Below are positions 1 through 6,681 of a stretch of 16,369 nt of DNA, in pieces (the stretch's first letter is position 1; every line of letters begins with the position of its first letter). The notes below the pieces were generated by a model. It worked only from the letters and a program-made list of their open reading frames with translations. It was not told the DNA's origin and made no database searches. Position numbers and translations under genes: made by a program. Origin of the DNA: CAYUIS01 sp964444825 (lineage in GTDB: Bacteria > Chloroflexota > Anaerolineae > B4-G1); contig CAYUIS010000119.1 in assembly GCA_964444825.1 (NCBI GenBank), positions 1 to 16,369 on the forward strand, given 5' to 3'.

Positions 1-576
1 CGGAACGGACTGGAGATCCGCGCTGCCAACGGTCGGAATCTGTGGTACATCAACTTGAGTGCCCCGCGCATACTGCGGTCGGCGTCAGGAGATCTAGCCA
101 CCCAGACGATATGCGCTCCGGTATCGGATGAGAAACCAGCTATCGGCCGGCGGCCCACTATTGGTGGGCTTGTGCTCTGGAAGGACAAAAAGAACTATCT
201 CTGTCTCGATAGGGGAACAAGGGGCGAGTGCGAGGTCTGCTTCCGGGGCTTCTTGGAAAACCAGGGTGTGATCATCGGGCGTGGACAACTGCCAATTGGC
301 AAATCCGCGAATCTGCAAGTGGGCAAATGGCCTGGCCGAGTGTTCCTGCGTTTGGAGCGTGCCGGGGACCGGGTGGCGGCCCTGTGCAGTGCGGATGGCG
401 AGAACTGGTACACCGTCGGGCACGTAGAGTTTCCCGTCGAGGACCCGATTCAGGTGGGCCTATGTGCTTTCAGTCTGGAGACTGGCGACGACAGTGTGGG
501 TCGCTCCGTCTATCACGGTGCGTATCCCGACGGGACGGCGATCCGGTTCGAGTCGTTCCAGTTGCGGGAAATGTAG
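1..576 (+). CDS. C-terminal part of a protein with a concanavalin A-like (DUF1349-type) domain, 5' truncated
   Basis: The reading frame is open from base 1 to the TAG at 574-576, giving 191 visible residues, so the gene starts outside the window. The first possible start inside is a TTG at 55 with no ribosome site, and I do not take it as real. The visible part is rich in beta strands. It contains a G-L-V-L-W-x-D-x-x-N-Y-L strand and a later stretch with L-R-L-E-R followed by S-A-D-G-E-N-W-Y, then F-E-S-F at the end. This pattern is typical of DUF1349/laminin-G-like beta-sandwich domains that end secreted glycoside hydrolases or surface proteins. No catalytic residues can be assigned and the N-terminal domains are unknown. 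It is convergent with the DUF4037 gene. The fold call is moderately sure; the function is not known. Confidence 0.6.
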   Translation, partial: RNGLEIRAANGRNLWYINLSAPRILRSASGDLATQTICAPVSDEKPAIGRRPTIGGLVLWKDKKNYLCLDRGTRGECEVCFRGFLENQGVIIGRGQLPIGKSANLQVGKWPGRVFLRLERAGDRVAALCSADGENWYTVGHVEFPVEDPIQVGLCAFSLETGDDSVGRSVYHGAYPDGTAIRFESFQLREM

Positions 577-595
577 GGGGTGTGTGAATCCCCCT
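575..595. terminator. Small GC hairpin between convergent genes, possible weak terminator
   Basis: A 6-bp stem (AGGGGG/CCCCCT) with a 9-nt loop lies exactly in the 22-bp gap between two convergent stop codons. There is no T-tract on either side, so it is at best a weak or bidirectional transcription end signal. Confidence 0.3.
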
Positions 596-598
596 CTC

Positions 599-1687
599 CT
601 ATTGATACACCGACCTCAGCAGATCGAACCGTTCCGGGTAGGCCAGCACGTCGGTGGAGTCGACGAACTGCTCGATCCCACCCACGTTCTCGGGCAACGC
701 CCGCACCTCCTCGTCCGTGATCGCCGCGCGGATTTCGTCGGCGAAGCGGTCGCCGTGGATGACGAGGAAGGGCCGGTCGTGGAACCGGGAGACACGCGCC
801 GGCAGGGGCTCGGTGATGCCCAATTCGTTGTGTTTGGTCGCGGCGAACTCGTAGGCTGCTGAGAGCTGCTTCTGCCGGCCCTGCCACGTGTCGGCGCTCA
901 GGGCTTGCCTCAGGATCGGCGTGAGGGACTCGGCACAGTCGAGCTGTGCGAAGGCGGTCCCGAACCACTTGATATAGGGCGCGTACTGCCGTTCCATCAG
1001 GAAACACAGCCGCATCAGGTCGCGCACCAGGCGGGCTGCCACCAACCGGGAGCCCAGGTCGTCGCCCACCTGGCCGCAGCGGCCCATCAGGTGTTCCTCC
1101 TGGCTGATGCGCCGCCACTGGACGGCCAGCAGGTACAGCCACACGTCGTGGGGGTAGTAGCTCAACCTGGCGCGGACCGGCTCTAGTTGGTGCAGGCCAT
1201 CGTGGAACACACCTCCGGCGACGACGCTGCGCAGGCGCTGCTCCGGGAAGGTCAGCCAGTTGACCGCGCGCAGTTCCTCGGCGGGGTCATGGTTCAGATA
1301 GCGGGTGAAAAAGCCGCGCACGGTGAGGATGCTCACGCCGTGGTTCACGGGGCCGCTCTGAGCCGCGACCATGACGGCGGTGTCGTCCTCGTGGCGACCA
1401 AAGCCGGTGGGGTGGCCGTGGATCTCGCGGGGTAGTTTGTCACGTAGCACCCGGTCGATCTCGTCGCGATGGGCCTCGTGATCCGCCTCGCTCAAGAACA
1501 ATTTTAGCCTGGGACCCCAGTCGTGATCGGTCGATTGGGGGGTGTCGAAGCCAAGTACGTCGGAGCCAGGGCCAAGCAGCGCGGCAGAGTGGGGTATTTC
1601 GGGAAAATGCTCCGTCAGAAGCGGCTCGACCGCCTCCTTGTAGAACAGGCGGCTCAGTTCCAGGCCCTTGATAAAAGGTCGGTTCAT
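599..1687 (-). CDS. DUF4037-family nucleotidyltransferase-like protein
   Basis: The 362-residue protein has an N-terminal motif G-S-D-V-L-G-F-D-T-P-Q-S-T-D-H-D-W-G (about residues 41-58). It fits the polymerase-beta-type nucleotidyltransferase pattern GS...DxD, with D54 and D56 as likely metal ligands. This motif and the overall length match the DUF4037 family, whose substrates are unknown. The rest is mostly helical, with no signal peptide or membrane segment. I chose the ATG at 1687 over the GTG at 1699 because GAGGG lies 5 nt upstream of the ATG. It is the last gene of the minus-strand enzyme set and is separated from the SDR gene by a 128-bp spacer that holds a 15-bp inverted repeat. The neighbouring kinases, methyltransferase and dehydrogenase suggest nucleotidyl transfer to a small molecule, which is inference. 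Confidence 0.85.
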   Translation of the reverse strand: MNRPFIKGLELSRLFYKEAVEPLLTEHFPEIPHSAALLGPGSDVLGFDTPQSTDHDWGPRLKLFLSEADHEAHRDEIDRVLRDKLPREIHGHPTGFGRHEDDTAVMVAAQSGPVNHGVSILTVRGFFTRYLNHDPAEELRAVNWLTFPEQRLRSVVAGGVFHDGLHQLEPVRARLSYYPHDVWLYLLAVQWRRISQEEHLMGRCGQVGDDLGSRLVAARLVRDLMRLCFLMERQYAPYIKWFGTAFAQLDCAESLTPILRQALSADTWQGRQKQLSAAYEFAATKHNELGITEPLPARVSRFHDRPFLVIHGDRFADEIRAAITDEEVRALPENVGGIEQFVDSTDVLAYPERFDLLRSVYQ

Positions 1688-1705
1688 CTTTTCCCTCACA
1701 ACTTG

Positions 1706-1802
1706 AGACCCTAAAGGTTTGGCGCAAGGCCTCTACAATAGAATAACTGACGGCTATGAGACTGTTTTCAAGACAATCACATGATGAAAACCTTTAGGGT
1801 CT
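1706..1802. repeat. 97-bp segment bounded by a perfect 15-bp inverted repeat
   Basis: AGACCCTAAAGGTTT at 1706-1720 is repeated as its exact reverse complement at 1788-1802. The 67 bp between them are richer in A/T than the surroundings. The segment fills most of the spacer between the SDR stop and the DUF4037 start. I see no target-site duplication. It could be a small MITE- or REP-like element, a long RNA hairpin, or a pair of operator half-sites around the DUF4037 promoter. Confidence 0.7.
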
Positions 1803-1815
1803 TTCGGCAGAATCC

Positions 1816-2652
1816 CTATATGGCGTGGCCGCCCGAAACCTTGATCACCTGTCCGGTCAACCAGCGGGCCTGCTCGGAGGCCAGGAACAGGATCACATCG
1901 GCAATGTCCTCGGGCTGGCCGATGCGCCCCAGCGGTATCAGGGGCAGCTCCCGTTCCTCGGCCTCCGGCGTGATGTAGCCGGTCTGGACGGGCCCCGGAG
2001 CGACCGTGTTGACCGTGATCCCCAGATGGCCGACCTCGATGGCGATGCTCCGGGTAAAGGCCTCCGTCGCCGCTTTGCTAGCACCGTAGGATATGCTCCC
2101 GGCGAAACGTTGGGCGGCGTCGGTGCTCAGGTTGACGATCCGCCCCCAGGTCGCACCGCGCGCCTGATAGCGGCGGACGAACTCGGCCGTCATCAGGACC
2201 ACCGCCCGTGTGTTGACCGCAAAGTGCCTGTCGATAACCTCGGCGCTGGTCGAGAATACCGTCTCTGGCCATTCGCAGTGGGCGGCGTTGTTGATCAACA
2301 CGTCGACCGGCCCGAACGCCGCCTCCGCCCGATCAAAGATCTGGGGGATACTGGCTGCGTCGGCCAGATCCGCCTCCCACGCCTCAGCTCGGCCGCCTCT
2401 GTCACGGATGACCTGCACGACCTCGGCGGCGGATTCGGTCTGCATCTTGTAGTAGAACGGCAGACCGGGTGCGTCGGTCTGCTGGGCTTGCTCCTCGCTG
2501 ACGCCGTGGTCCTGCGGTGATATGCGCAGATAGGTGATGAACACCTTTGCGCCCTGAGCGGCAAAGGCGCTGGCGGTCGCAGCACCTATCCCGTGGGGGT
2601 TGTTAGCGCCTGTGACGAGCACCGCCTTGTTTTCCAGTCCAGGGTCGACCAT
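1816..2652 (-). CDS. Short-chain dehydrogenase/reductase (SDR), classical type
   Basis: This 278-residue Rossmann-fold NAD(P)-dependent oxidoreductase has all the classical SDR elements. The cofactor loop is T-G-A-N-N-P-H-G-I-G (residues 14-23), the structural N-N-A-A is at 121-124, and the catalytic set is N147, S176, Y189 and K193 (Y-G-A-S-K). The C-terminal G-G-H-A-I is also typical. The cofactor loop is longer than the usual TGxxxGIG, and an insertion at about residues 45-70 follows beta strand 2. Both occur in an SDR subgroup often annotated as 3-oxoacyl-ACP reductase-like. The substrate cannot be read from sequence. The ATG at 2652 has AAGGAGAGG just upstream, and only 9 nt separate it from the preceding kinase stop, so the two are co-transcribed. 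Context suggests oxidation or reduction of a sugar- or polyketide-like compound rather than fatty acid synthesis. Confidence 0.92.
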   Translation of the reverse strand: MVDPGLENKAVLVTGANNPHGIGAATASAFAAQGAKVFITYLRISPQDHGVSEEQAQQTDAPGLPFYYKMQTESAAEVVQVIRDRGGRAEAWEADLADAASIPQIFDRAEAAFGPVDVLINNAAHCEWPETVFSTSAEVIDRHFAVNTRAVVLMTAEFVRRYQARGATWGRIVNLSTDAAQRFAGSISYGASKAATEAFTRSIAIEVGHLGITVNTVAPGPVQTGYITPEAEERELPLIPLGRIGQPEDIADVILFLASEQARWLTGQVIKVSGGHAI

Positions 2653-2661
2653 AGCCTCTCC

Positions 2662-3678
2662 TTATCCTCGAGCGTACTGCTCCCAATCCAGCGCCACGTA
2701 TGAGACGTCGTTCTCGATCTTGAATTTGCGGTTCCGCAGGTAGCTGGCATCCCAGGGATCGAGATTATCGACATCATCCAGATCGCGGCTGCGGTGGAGG
2801 ACGATGTACAGGTCGATCTCGCGCAGCTTTAAGAAATAGGGTATCTGTCTCAACCACTGCGGGTCCAGGCTGTTCTCCAGGCGGTAGCCAGCCATAAACT
2901 GCTTCAAGAAACTATCGGCCCACGCGATGTCCTCCGCCGCCACGCAATCGTGTGAGATGGCGTAGAACAGGGCCATCGCGATGTCGTACACGAACCAGGC
3001 GTACTGGCAATCGTCGAAATCAAAGAGCGTGATCTGCCCCTCGTCGACGTAGAAATTCCCGCCGTGGACGTCGATGTGTATCAGGCCGTAGGAATCCCGG
3101 TCCTTGGGGAGCGTATGGAGATACGCCCGGAGTTGGTTGAACTTGTCCAGTACGATGGTCTCGGCGGGCGGGAGGAACCTCTCCGCAAACCCGTCCGCAA
3201 AGTCGTCGGCCCACTCGTGCCGGGTGAACCTGGGATCGCTGGGCCGAAAGTCCTTGGTCAGCGCGTGCATACGGCCCACGATCCGCCCCAGTTTCCCCGC
3301 CAGTCCGGCCTGCCAATCCGATCGCTGCGGATAGTCGCCCGCTGCCCGCTCGAAGGAGACGGCGGTGAAGTGGGAGCCGTCGTGTACCTTGATGGGTTCG
3401 ACCAGGTTGCCGCGCTCCGAGGGGACGGCCCTGGCGGCGGGCACGCCGTTATCCGCCAGGTAGTTGATCCACTCGATCTCGCCTTGGGTGAGGTCCGAGC
3501 TTCGATGCAGGCTGTGGGATACACGGAGTATGGTTTCCTGATCGCCTTTCTGGCACTCGTAGACAAAGCTCTCGAATCCATCCAGCGGATGGATGTCGCT
3601 CTTGGCAATCCCATATCGCGCCAGCGCCTCGTCAAGGATCGTGTCGTTGTACAGCGCTCTGATACGTGGCTCCATCAT
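2662..3678 (-). CDS. APH-fold phosphotransferase (aminoglycoside/homoserine kinase-like)
   Basis: The 338-residue protein is a small-molecule kinase of the APH/choline-kinase fold. The catalytic loop is H-I-D-V-H-G-G-N (residues 201-208), with D203 as catalytic base and N208 as metal ligand. The metal-binding D-F-D-D follows at 220-223, then the typical Y-D-I-A helix. The N-lobe strand E-T-I-L-R-V-S-H has Arg where many kinases have Lys, as in homoserine-kinase-II- or SrkA-like members. The preferred start is the ATG at 3678 with GGGAG 5 nt upstream; a second ATG follows immediately. It is 9 nt from the SDR gene downstream and 183 nt from the methyltransferase upstream; two perfect hairpins lie in that spacer. 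The natural substrate is unknown: resistance kinase and metabolic kinase are both possible. Confidence 0.9.
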   Translation of the reverse strand: MMEPRIRALYNDTILDEALARYGIAKSDIHPLDGFESFVYECQKGDQETILRVSHSLHRSSDLTQGEIEWINYLADNGVPAARAVPSERGNLVEPIKVHDGSHFTAVSFERAAGDYPQRSDWQAGLAGKLGRIVGRMHALTKDFRPSDPRFTRHEWADDFADGFAERFLPPAETIVLDKFNQLRAYLHTLPKDRDSYGLIHIDVHGGNFYVDEGQITLFDFDDCQYAWFVYDIAMALFYAISHDCVAAEDIAWADSFLKQFMAGYRLENSLDPQWLRQIPYFLKLREIDLYIVLHRSRDLDDVDNLDPWDASYLRNRKFKIENDVSYVALDWEQYARG

Positions 3679-3716
3679 CTGATCTCCCAGGGCGATTGCA
3701 TTTGGCCCATCTGCTC

Positions 3717-3740
3717 AGTCTGGATCGCCAGATCCAGACT
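3717..3740. repeat. Perfect hairpin 1 of a tandem pair (10-bp stem, 4-nt loop)
   Basis: AGTCTGGATC pairs perfectly with GATCCAGACT around the loop GCCA. It lies between the methyltransferase stop and the kinase start. No T-tract follows on either strand, so it is not a standard intrinsic terminator. It could be an mRNA-processing or stability element, or an operator. Confidence 0.7.
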
Positions 3741-3754
3741 TCTGGCAGGCTCAG

Positions 3755-3777
3755 TCTTCGGATCGGCGATCCGAAGA
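3755..3777. repeat. Perfect hairpin 2 of a tandem pair (10-bp stem, 3-nt loop)
   Basis: TCTTCGGATC pairs perfectly with GATCCGAAGA around GGC. It lies 14 bp from hairpin 1. Both hairpins have GGATC/GATCC at the top of the stem, and both are entered by the same 9-mer GCTCAGTCT (3713-3721 and 3749-3757), so they look like diverged copies of one unit. There is no T-tract. Confidence 0.7.
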
Positions 3778-3861
3778 GAGCAAAGCGGGTCAGTAGCCAC
3801 GGCGAAGGAATCCTGCTCTTTCAATTGCGATCACCCTGTCTTGTCCTTTGGCATCTTGATG

Positions 3862-4740
3862 CTATTGTGGGCGCTTCCCCGGACTGGTTCGGCCGCCCTG
3901 CTTGCGGGCGACGATGGCGAAAAGGTCGCGCTGCGACTCGTCCACTCCACCGGTGAGGGAGGGAAAGAAAACCACGTCCGTGTAGCCACATTCGACCAGC
4001 AGCGATCGGAGCTGTTCATCCGTGTAGGCCTGGGTGCTCATGGCGTAGCGGGTCACGTCGCCGGTCTCCGCGTCCACGATATAGAACCGGGTGGTGACGA
4101 CGTGTTGATCCGCGTCCCAAGAGCACTCTGTCAGGTTCACATGGGGCCGGTCCGAGAACAGGCCGCTTGGGGCCGAGTCCCAGGAGGTCCCTGATTCGCC
4201 CCACCGCTTGAGCGAGTCGAAGGTGGATATTTCTAGCAGGAGGGTCCCGCCGTCCCGCAGCGCGTAGGCCATTTTGCGCAGAATCGCCTCCGCATCGGCC
4301 GGGCGAAAGACGTTAAACTCGCCAAAGACCAGCATCGCCAGGCCAAAGCCGGTGGCATACTCGGCGGTCCGGATGTCGTGCTGCACGTAGGTGCACTGGA
4401 ACCCCTCCCTTTGCGCGCTCGCCTCGGCATAGGCGACAGAGGCTGGAGAAAAGTCGATGCCCACGCATTCATGCCCCAACCTGGCCAGACGGCTGGCGTA
4501 CAGCCCTGGTCCGCAGCCCAGGTCCAGGATTCTCGTGGCCCGACCCGAGAGCAGATGGTGATGGATCCAGCGCACGTGCGCGTCGATCTTTTCAGAGCGG
4601 CGGCTGGCCATATCGTGCTCCTGGCTCAGGTGCTCCTTGAGCATCCGCTCGCTGAAGCCGGGGTCGTCCCAGGGGATCTTTTCCCCCTCAGACCAGGGAG
4701 TGGGGGTCTCGGTCCGGTTGATTACGTCTAGCAGGTTCAT
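3862..4740 (-). CDS. Class I SAM-dependent methyltransferase
   Basis: The 292-residue protein has the SAM-binding motif I I-L-D-L-G-C-G-P-G (71-79). The acidic end of strand 2 follows in G-I-D-F-S-P (D96), then a motif II-like strand and G-G-T-L-L-L-E-I. This is the methyltransf_11/25-type Rossmann core, used on small molecules. About 60 residues precede motif I and a beta-rich region of roughly 100 residues follows the core, which is usual where the C-terminal part shapes the acceptor site. The ATG at 4740 has GAGG 7 nt upstream. The upstream kinase stops only 16 nt before it, so the two are surely co-transcribed. The acceptor is unknown; neighbouring kinases and SDR suggest tailoring of a shared metabolite. 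Confidence 0.92.
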   Translation of the reverse strand: MNLLDVINRTETPTPWSEGEKIPWDDPGFSERMLKEHLSQEHDMASRRSEKIDAHVRWIHHHLLSGRATRILDLGCGPGLYASRLARLGHECVGIDFSPASVAYAEASAQREGFQCTYVQHDIRTAEYATGFGLAMLVFGEFNVFRPADAEAILRKMAYALRDGGTLLLEISTFDSLKRWGESGTSWDSAPSGLFSDRPHVNLTECSWDADQHVVTTRFYIVDAETGDVTRYAMSTQAYTDEQLRSLLVECGYTDVVFFPSLTGGVDESQRDLFAIVARKQGGRTSPGKRPQ

Positions 4741-4756
4741 TCGTTTTCCTCGCTTT

Positions 4757-5640
4757 CTATGCCTTTTTCTGTTTTCTTTCTGCCAATCTCTCGTTTATCT
4801 GCTTGATCGTCGGTTCCAGATAGGGCCAGCCTGCGATGCAGGTCTCGTCTATCTCCTCCAGATCCTGTCTATCCTGCTCATCGTCGGTGGAATAGTGGAG
4901 AATGCGGACGACATAGTCCATCAGGTCCTCCAGATTGCGGCGATAGGTGTAAAAGCCAAAGACGTCGCTATCCAGGTCAGCCGGTCCGTTTTCGCCCTCA
5001 TAGATCGGCAGCAGGTCATCCCAGAAGGTGTCGTATCCCGCAAAGAANNNNNNNNNNNNNNNNNNNNNNNNNNNNNNNNNNNNNNNNNNNNNNNNNNNNN
5101 NNNNNNNNNNNNNNNNNNNNNNNNNNNNNNNNNNNNNNNNNNNNNNNCGTCCATCAGGTCGCCCTCGAAGGCGATGTCGAACCTCTCCACGAGAGGCTTT
5201 TCCACCCCAATCTCAAGGTCCGGGGTGCTGCGGTGAAGCACGCCGATCAGCCTGATCAGCTCTCTCAGCACATCGCCAGATACACGGTCAAACCCCACCA
5301 CCTCTCCCTCGATAAAGTGGAACAGGATCATCAGATAGCCGTTCCAATGAACCGCAAAGCTCCCGTCCTCCGCTCTGACGGGACAGGCGATGTGCGGCAG
5401 AATCCGTTTGGTGCACATTTGGTGCGTCAGCGGGAGGTAAAAGTCGCGGTCGCTGGCGCAATACGGCACCAGCCCCGAGTCGCTGGTGAGCTTGAGGAAG
5501 TAGCGCTGCCCGTCGGTGCAGTCTGCAGCGTAGCAGGTGGCCGTCCAACCCGTAGGTAAGAAGCGCAAACGCTCGACGGAAAGCCCGTATTCCCGGTGAA
5601 TCATCTTGGAAAGAGCAACTTTGTCGAGAGTAGGTTCCAC
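4757..5640 (-). CDS. APH-fold kinase interrupted by the assembly gap
   Basis: Upstream of the gap, 164 codons give an APH-like N-lobe with R-L-R-F-L-P-T-G-W, then Q-R-Y-F-L-K-L with the likely ATP-binding Lys, and the hinge strand Y-L-M-I-L-F-H-F-I-E-G. Downstream of the gap, 96 codons give an acidic helical C-lobe from F-F-A-G-Y-D to a Lys-rich end at the TAG (4757-4759). The missing middle must hold the HxDxxxxN and DFD motifs. The two halves are not in frame if the 100 Ns are taken literally, so the gap size is a placeholder. The start is uncertain. The GTG at 5640 is 2 nt after the previous stop; a TTG at 5646 overlaps that stop by 4 nt. Neither has a good ribosome site, which suggests translational coupling to the upstream kinase. 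Confidence 0.8.
5048..5147. other. Assembly gap, 100 Ns (placeholder length)
   Basis: There are exactly 100 Ns, the usual scaffold placeholder. The kinase reading frames on the two sides need a true gap length of 2 modulo 3, whereas 100 is 1 modulo 3. By family length, about 60-70 residues are missing, so the real gap is probably near 200 bp. Confidence 0.97.
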
Positions 5641-5642
5641 TT

Positions 5643-6596
5643 TCAAAATGACCAGAGGTCCCTCTTGATATGCTCGAGGCTCACGCTCTGTGGCAGGTCG
5701 AGCATCTTTAGCAATTCTGGAACGTTGATGTACCGATGGATCAGCGTGTAGGCCATCAATCGATCCGCCAGAGTTGTTTCCAACTGATCCTCCGGATATC
5801 CGTAGGCCCGCATCATCGCCCGCTGCAATCTCGGTGAGCGGCGGGTGATGCAACAACCTGGCGCTGCGAACTCATAGTGCGAGTGCCCCAGCATGGCATC
5901 GCCAAAGTCGATGAAGCCAGTCATGTCCCACATCCCGTCGCGCAGACTGACCAGAATATGCTCGTCTGTGACGTCCGCGCTCAGGAGCACGGGTTGGAAA
6001 CCTGGCTCAGACAGCGGTGGAAGCTGGGCAAAGAAGGCGGCAGTTTCCCGAGTCCATCGCTCGGCCAGGCCAGCCTGGGCGATCTCATCGATGCAGGCCT
6101 CAATCTGTCGCTCGACAAAAGCGGCCCAGTCTACCCTGATATCCTCCAGCCCTTCCGTCGGCACCGCGTGAAGCCAGGCCATCAGCTCGCCGCAGCGGCT
6201 GGCGATAAGCTCTCTGTTTGACATGCTCATGGAACCCCAGATCTCGTTGAGGGGTACACCCTCGACGGCTGTCATGATGATGTACGGCCATCCCTCGATC
6301 TCTCCTTCGGCCACCAGCCGGGGAAGCGGCGGACCAGGCCGCCCGGAGAGCTTGTCAAGCACAAGTCGCTCTGGCACAAAGTCGTCGCGCCAAGGAGGGG
6401 CGAACAGTTTGATGTATCGGTTGCCCTCAACCTCAAAGGCGACGTGGGTGCCCGGCGGTACAAACTTGAGCTGGGACGCGTCGAGACCGTGACGCTGGCA
6501 AATCACCCGCATCGCCGGCAGCCACACGTTTGCCTCGCGATAAATCGCTCTGTAGTCTTCGTAGCTCTCGATCTCGGGCAATAGCATCCGCCACAT
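5643..6596 (-). CDS. APH-fold phosphotransferase with altered catalytic loop
   Basis: About 317 residues from the ATG at 6596, which has AAGG 5 nt upstream. A TTG at 6623 would add 9 residues. The N-lobe has Y-I-K-L-F with the ATP-binding Lys (about K63) and the hinge Y-I-I-M-T-A-V-E-G. The catalytic loop reads L-L-S-A-D-V-T-D-E-H-I-L-V (near 204-216). The catalytic Asp (about D208) is kept, but the usual His of HxD is Ser and the usual Asn is His. The metal-binding D-F-G-D (about D230) is intact, followed by the expected H-Y-E-F-A. N-to-H changes are seen in this superfamily; the H-to-S change is less usual. It is followed at once by a second kinase, and the two share a G-L-x-x-x-x-L-x-F-x-P-x-G pattern, so they may be an old tandem duplication. 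Substrate unknown. Confidence 0.88.
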   Translation of the reverse strand: MWRMLLPEIESYEDYRAIYREANVWLPAMRVICQRHGLDASQLKFVPPGTHVAFEVEGNRYIKLFAPPWRDDFVPERLVLDKLSGRPGPPLPRLVAEGEIEGWPYIIMTAVEGVPLNEIWGSMSMSNRELIASRCGELMAWLHAVPTEGLEDIRVDWAAFVERQIEACIDEIAQAGLAERWTRETAAFFAQLPPLSEPGFQPVLLSADVTDEHILVSLRDGMWDMTGFIDFGDAMLGHSHYEFAAPGCCITRRSPRLQRAMMRAYGYPEDQLETTLADRLMAYTLIHRYINVPELLKMLDLPQSVSLEHIKRDLWSF

Positions 6597-6681
6597 CCCT
6601 GCCTTTGCTCCACCGATCAGCAACCAGCCTCATGGAATTGGTGTGGTCAATGTCAGGTTGCCGAGTGTTGGCCATGCCGTC

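Noticed and set aside
3717..3777. Intrinsic terminators at the two tandem hairpins
   Set aside because: No T-tract follows either stem on either strand.
3064..4194. 376-codon plus-strand reading frame across the kinase and methyltransferase genes
   Set aside because: It spans two opposite-strand genes with clear motifs and their spacer, so it is a codon-bias shadow.
5239..5646. TTG at 5646 overlapping the previous stop as the start of the interrupted kinase
   Set aside because: Possible, but the GTG at 5640 is just as good and neither has a ribosome site. I kept the GTG and recorded the doubt.
4921..5856. A single 311-residue reading frame running through the Ns
   Set aside because: The part after the Ns in this frame is not APH-like. 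The real C-lobe (96 codons ending at 4757) is in another frame, and the part before 5646 overlaps the upstream kinase in a different frame.
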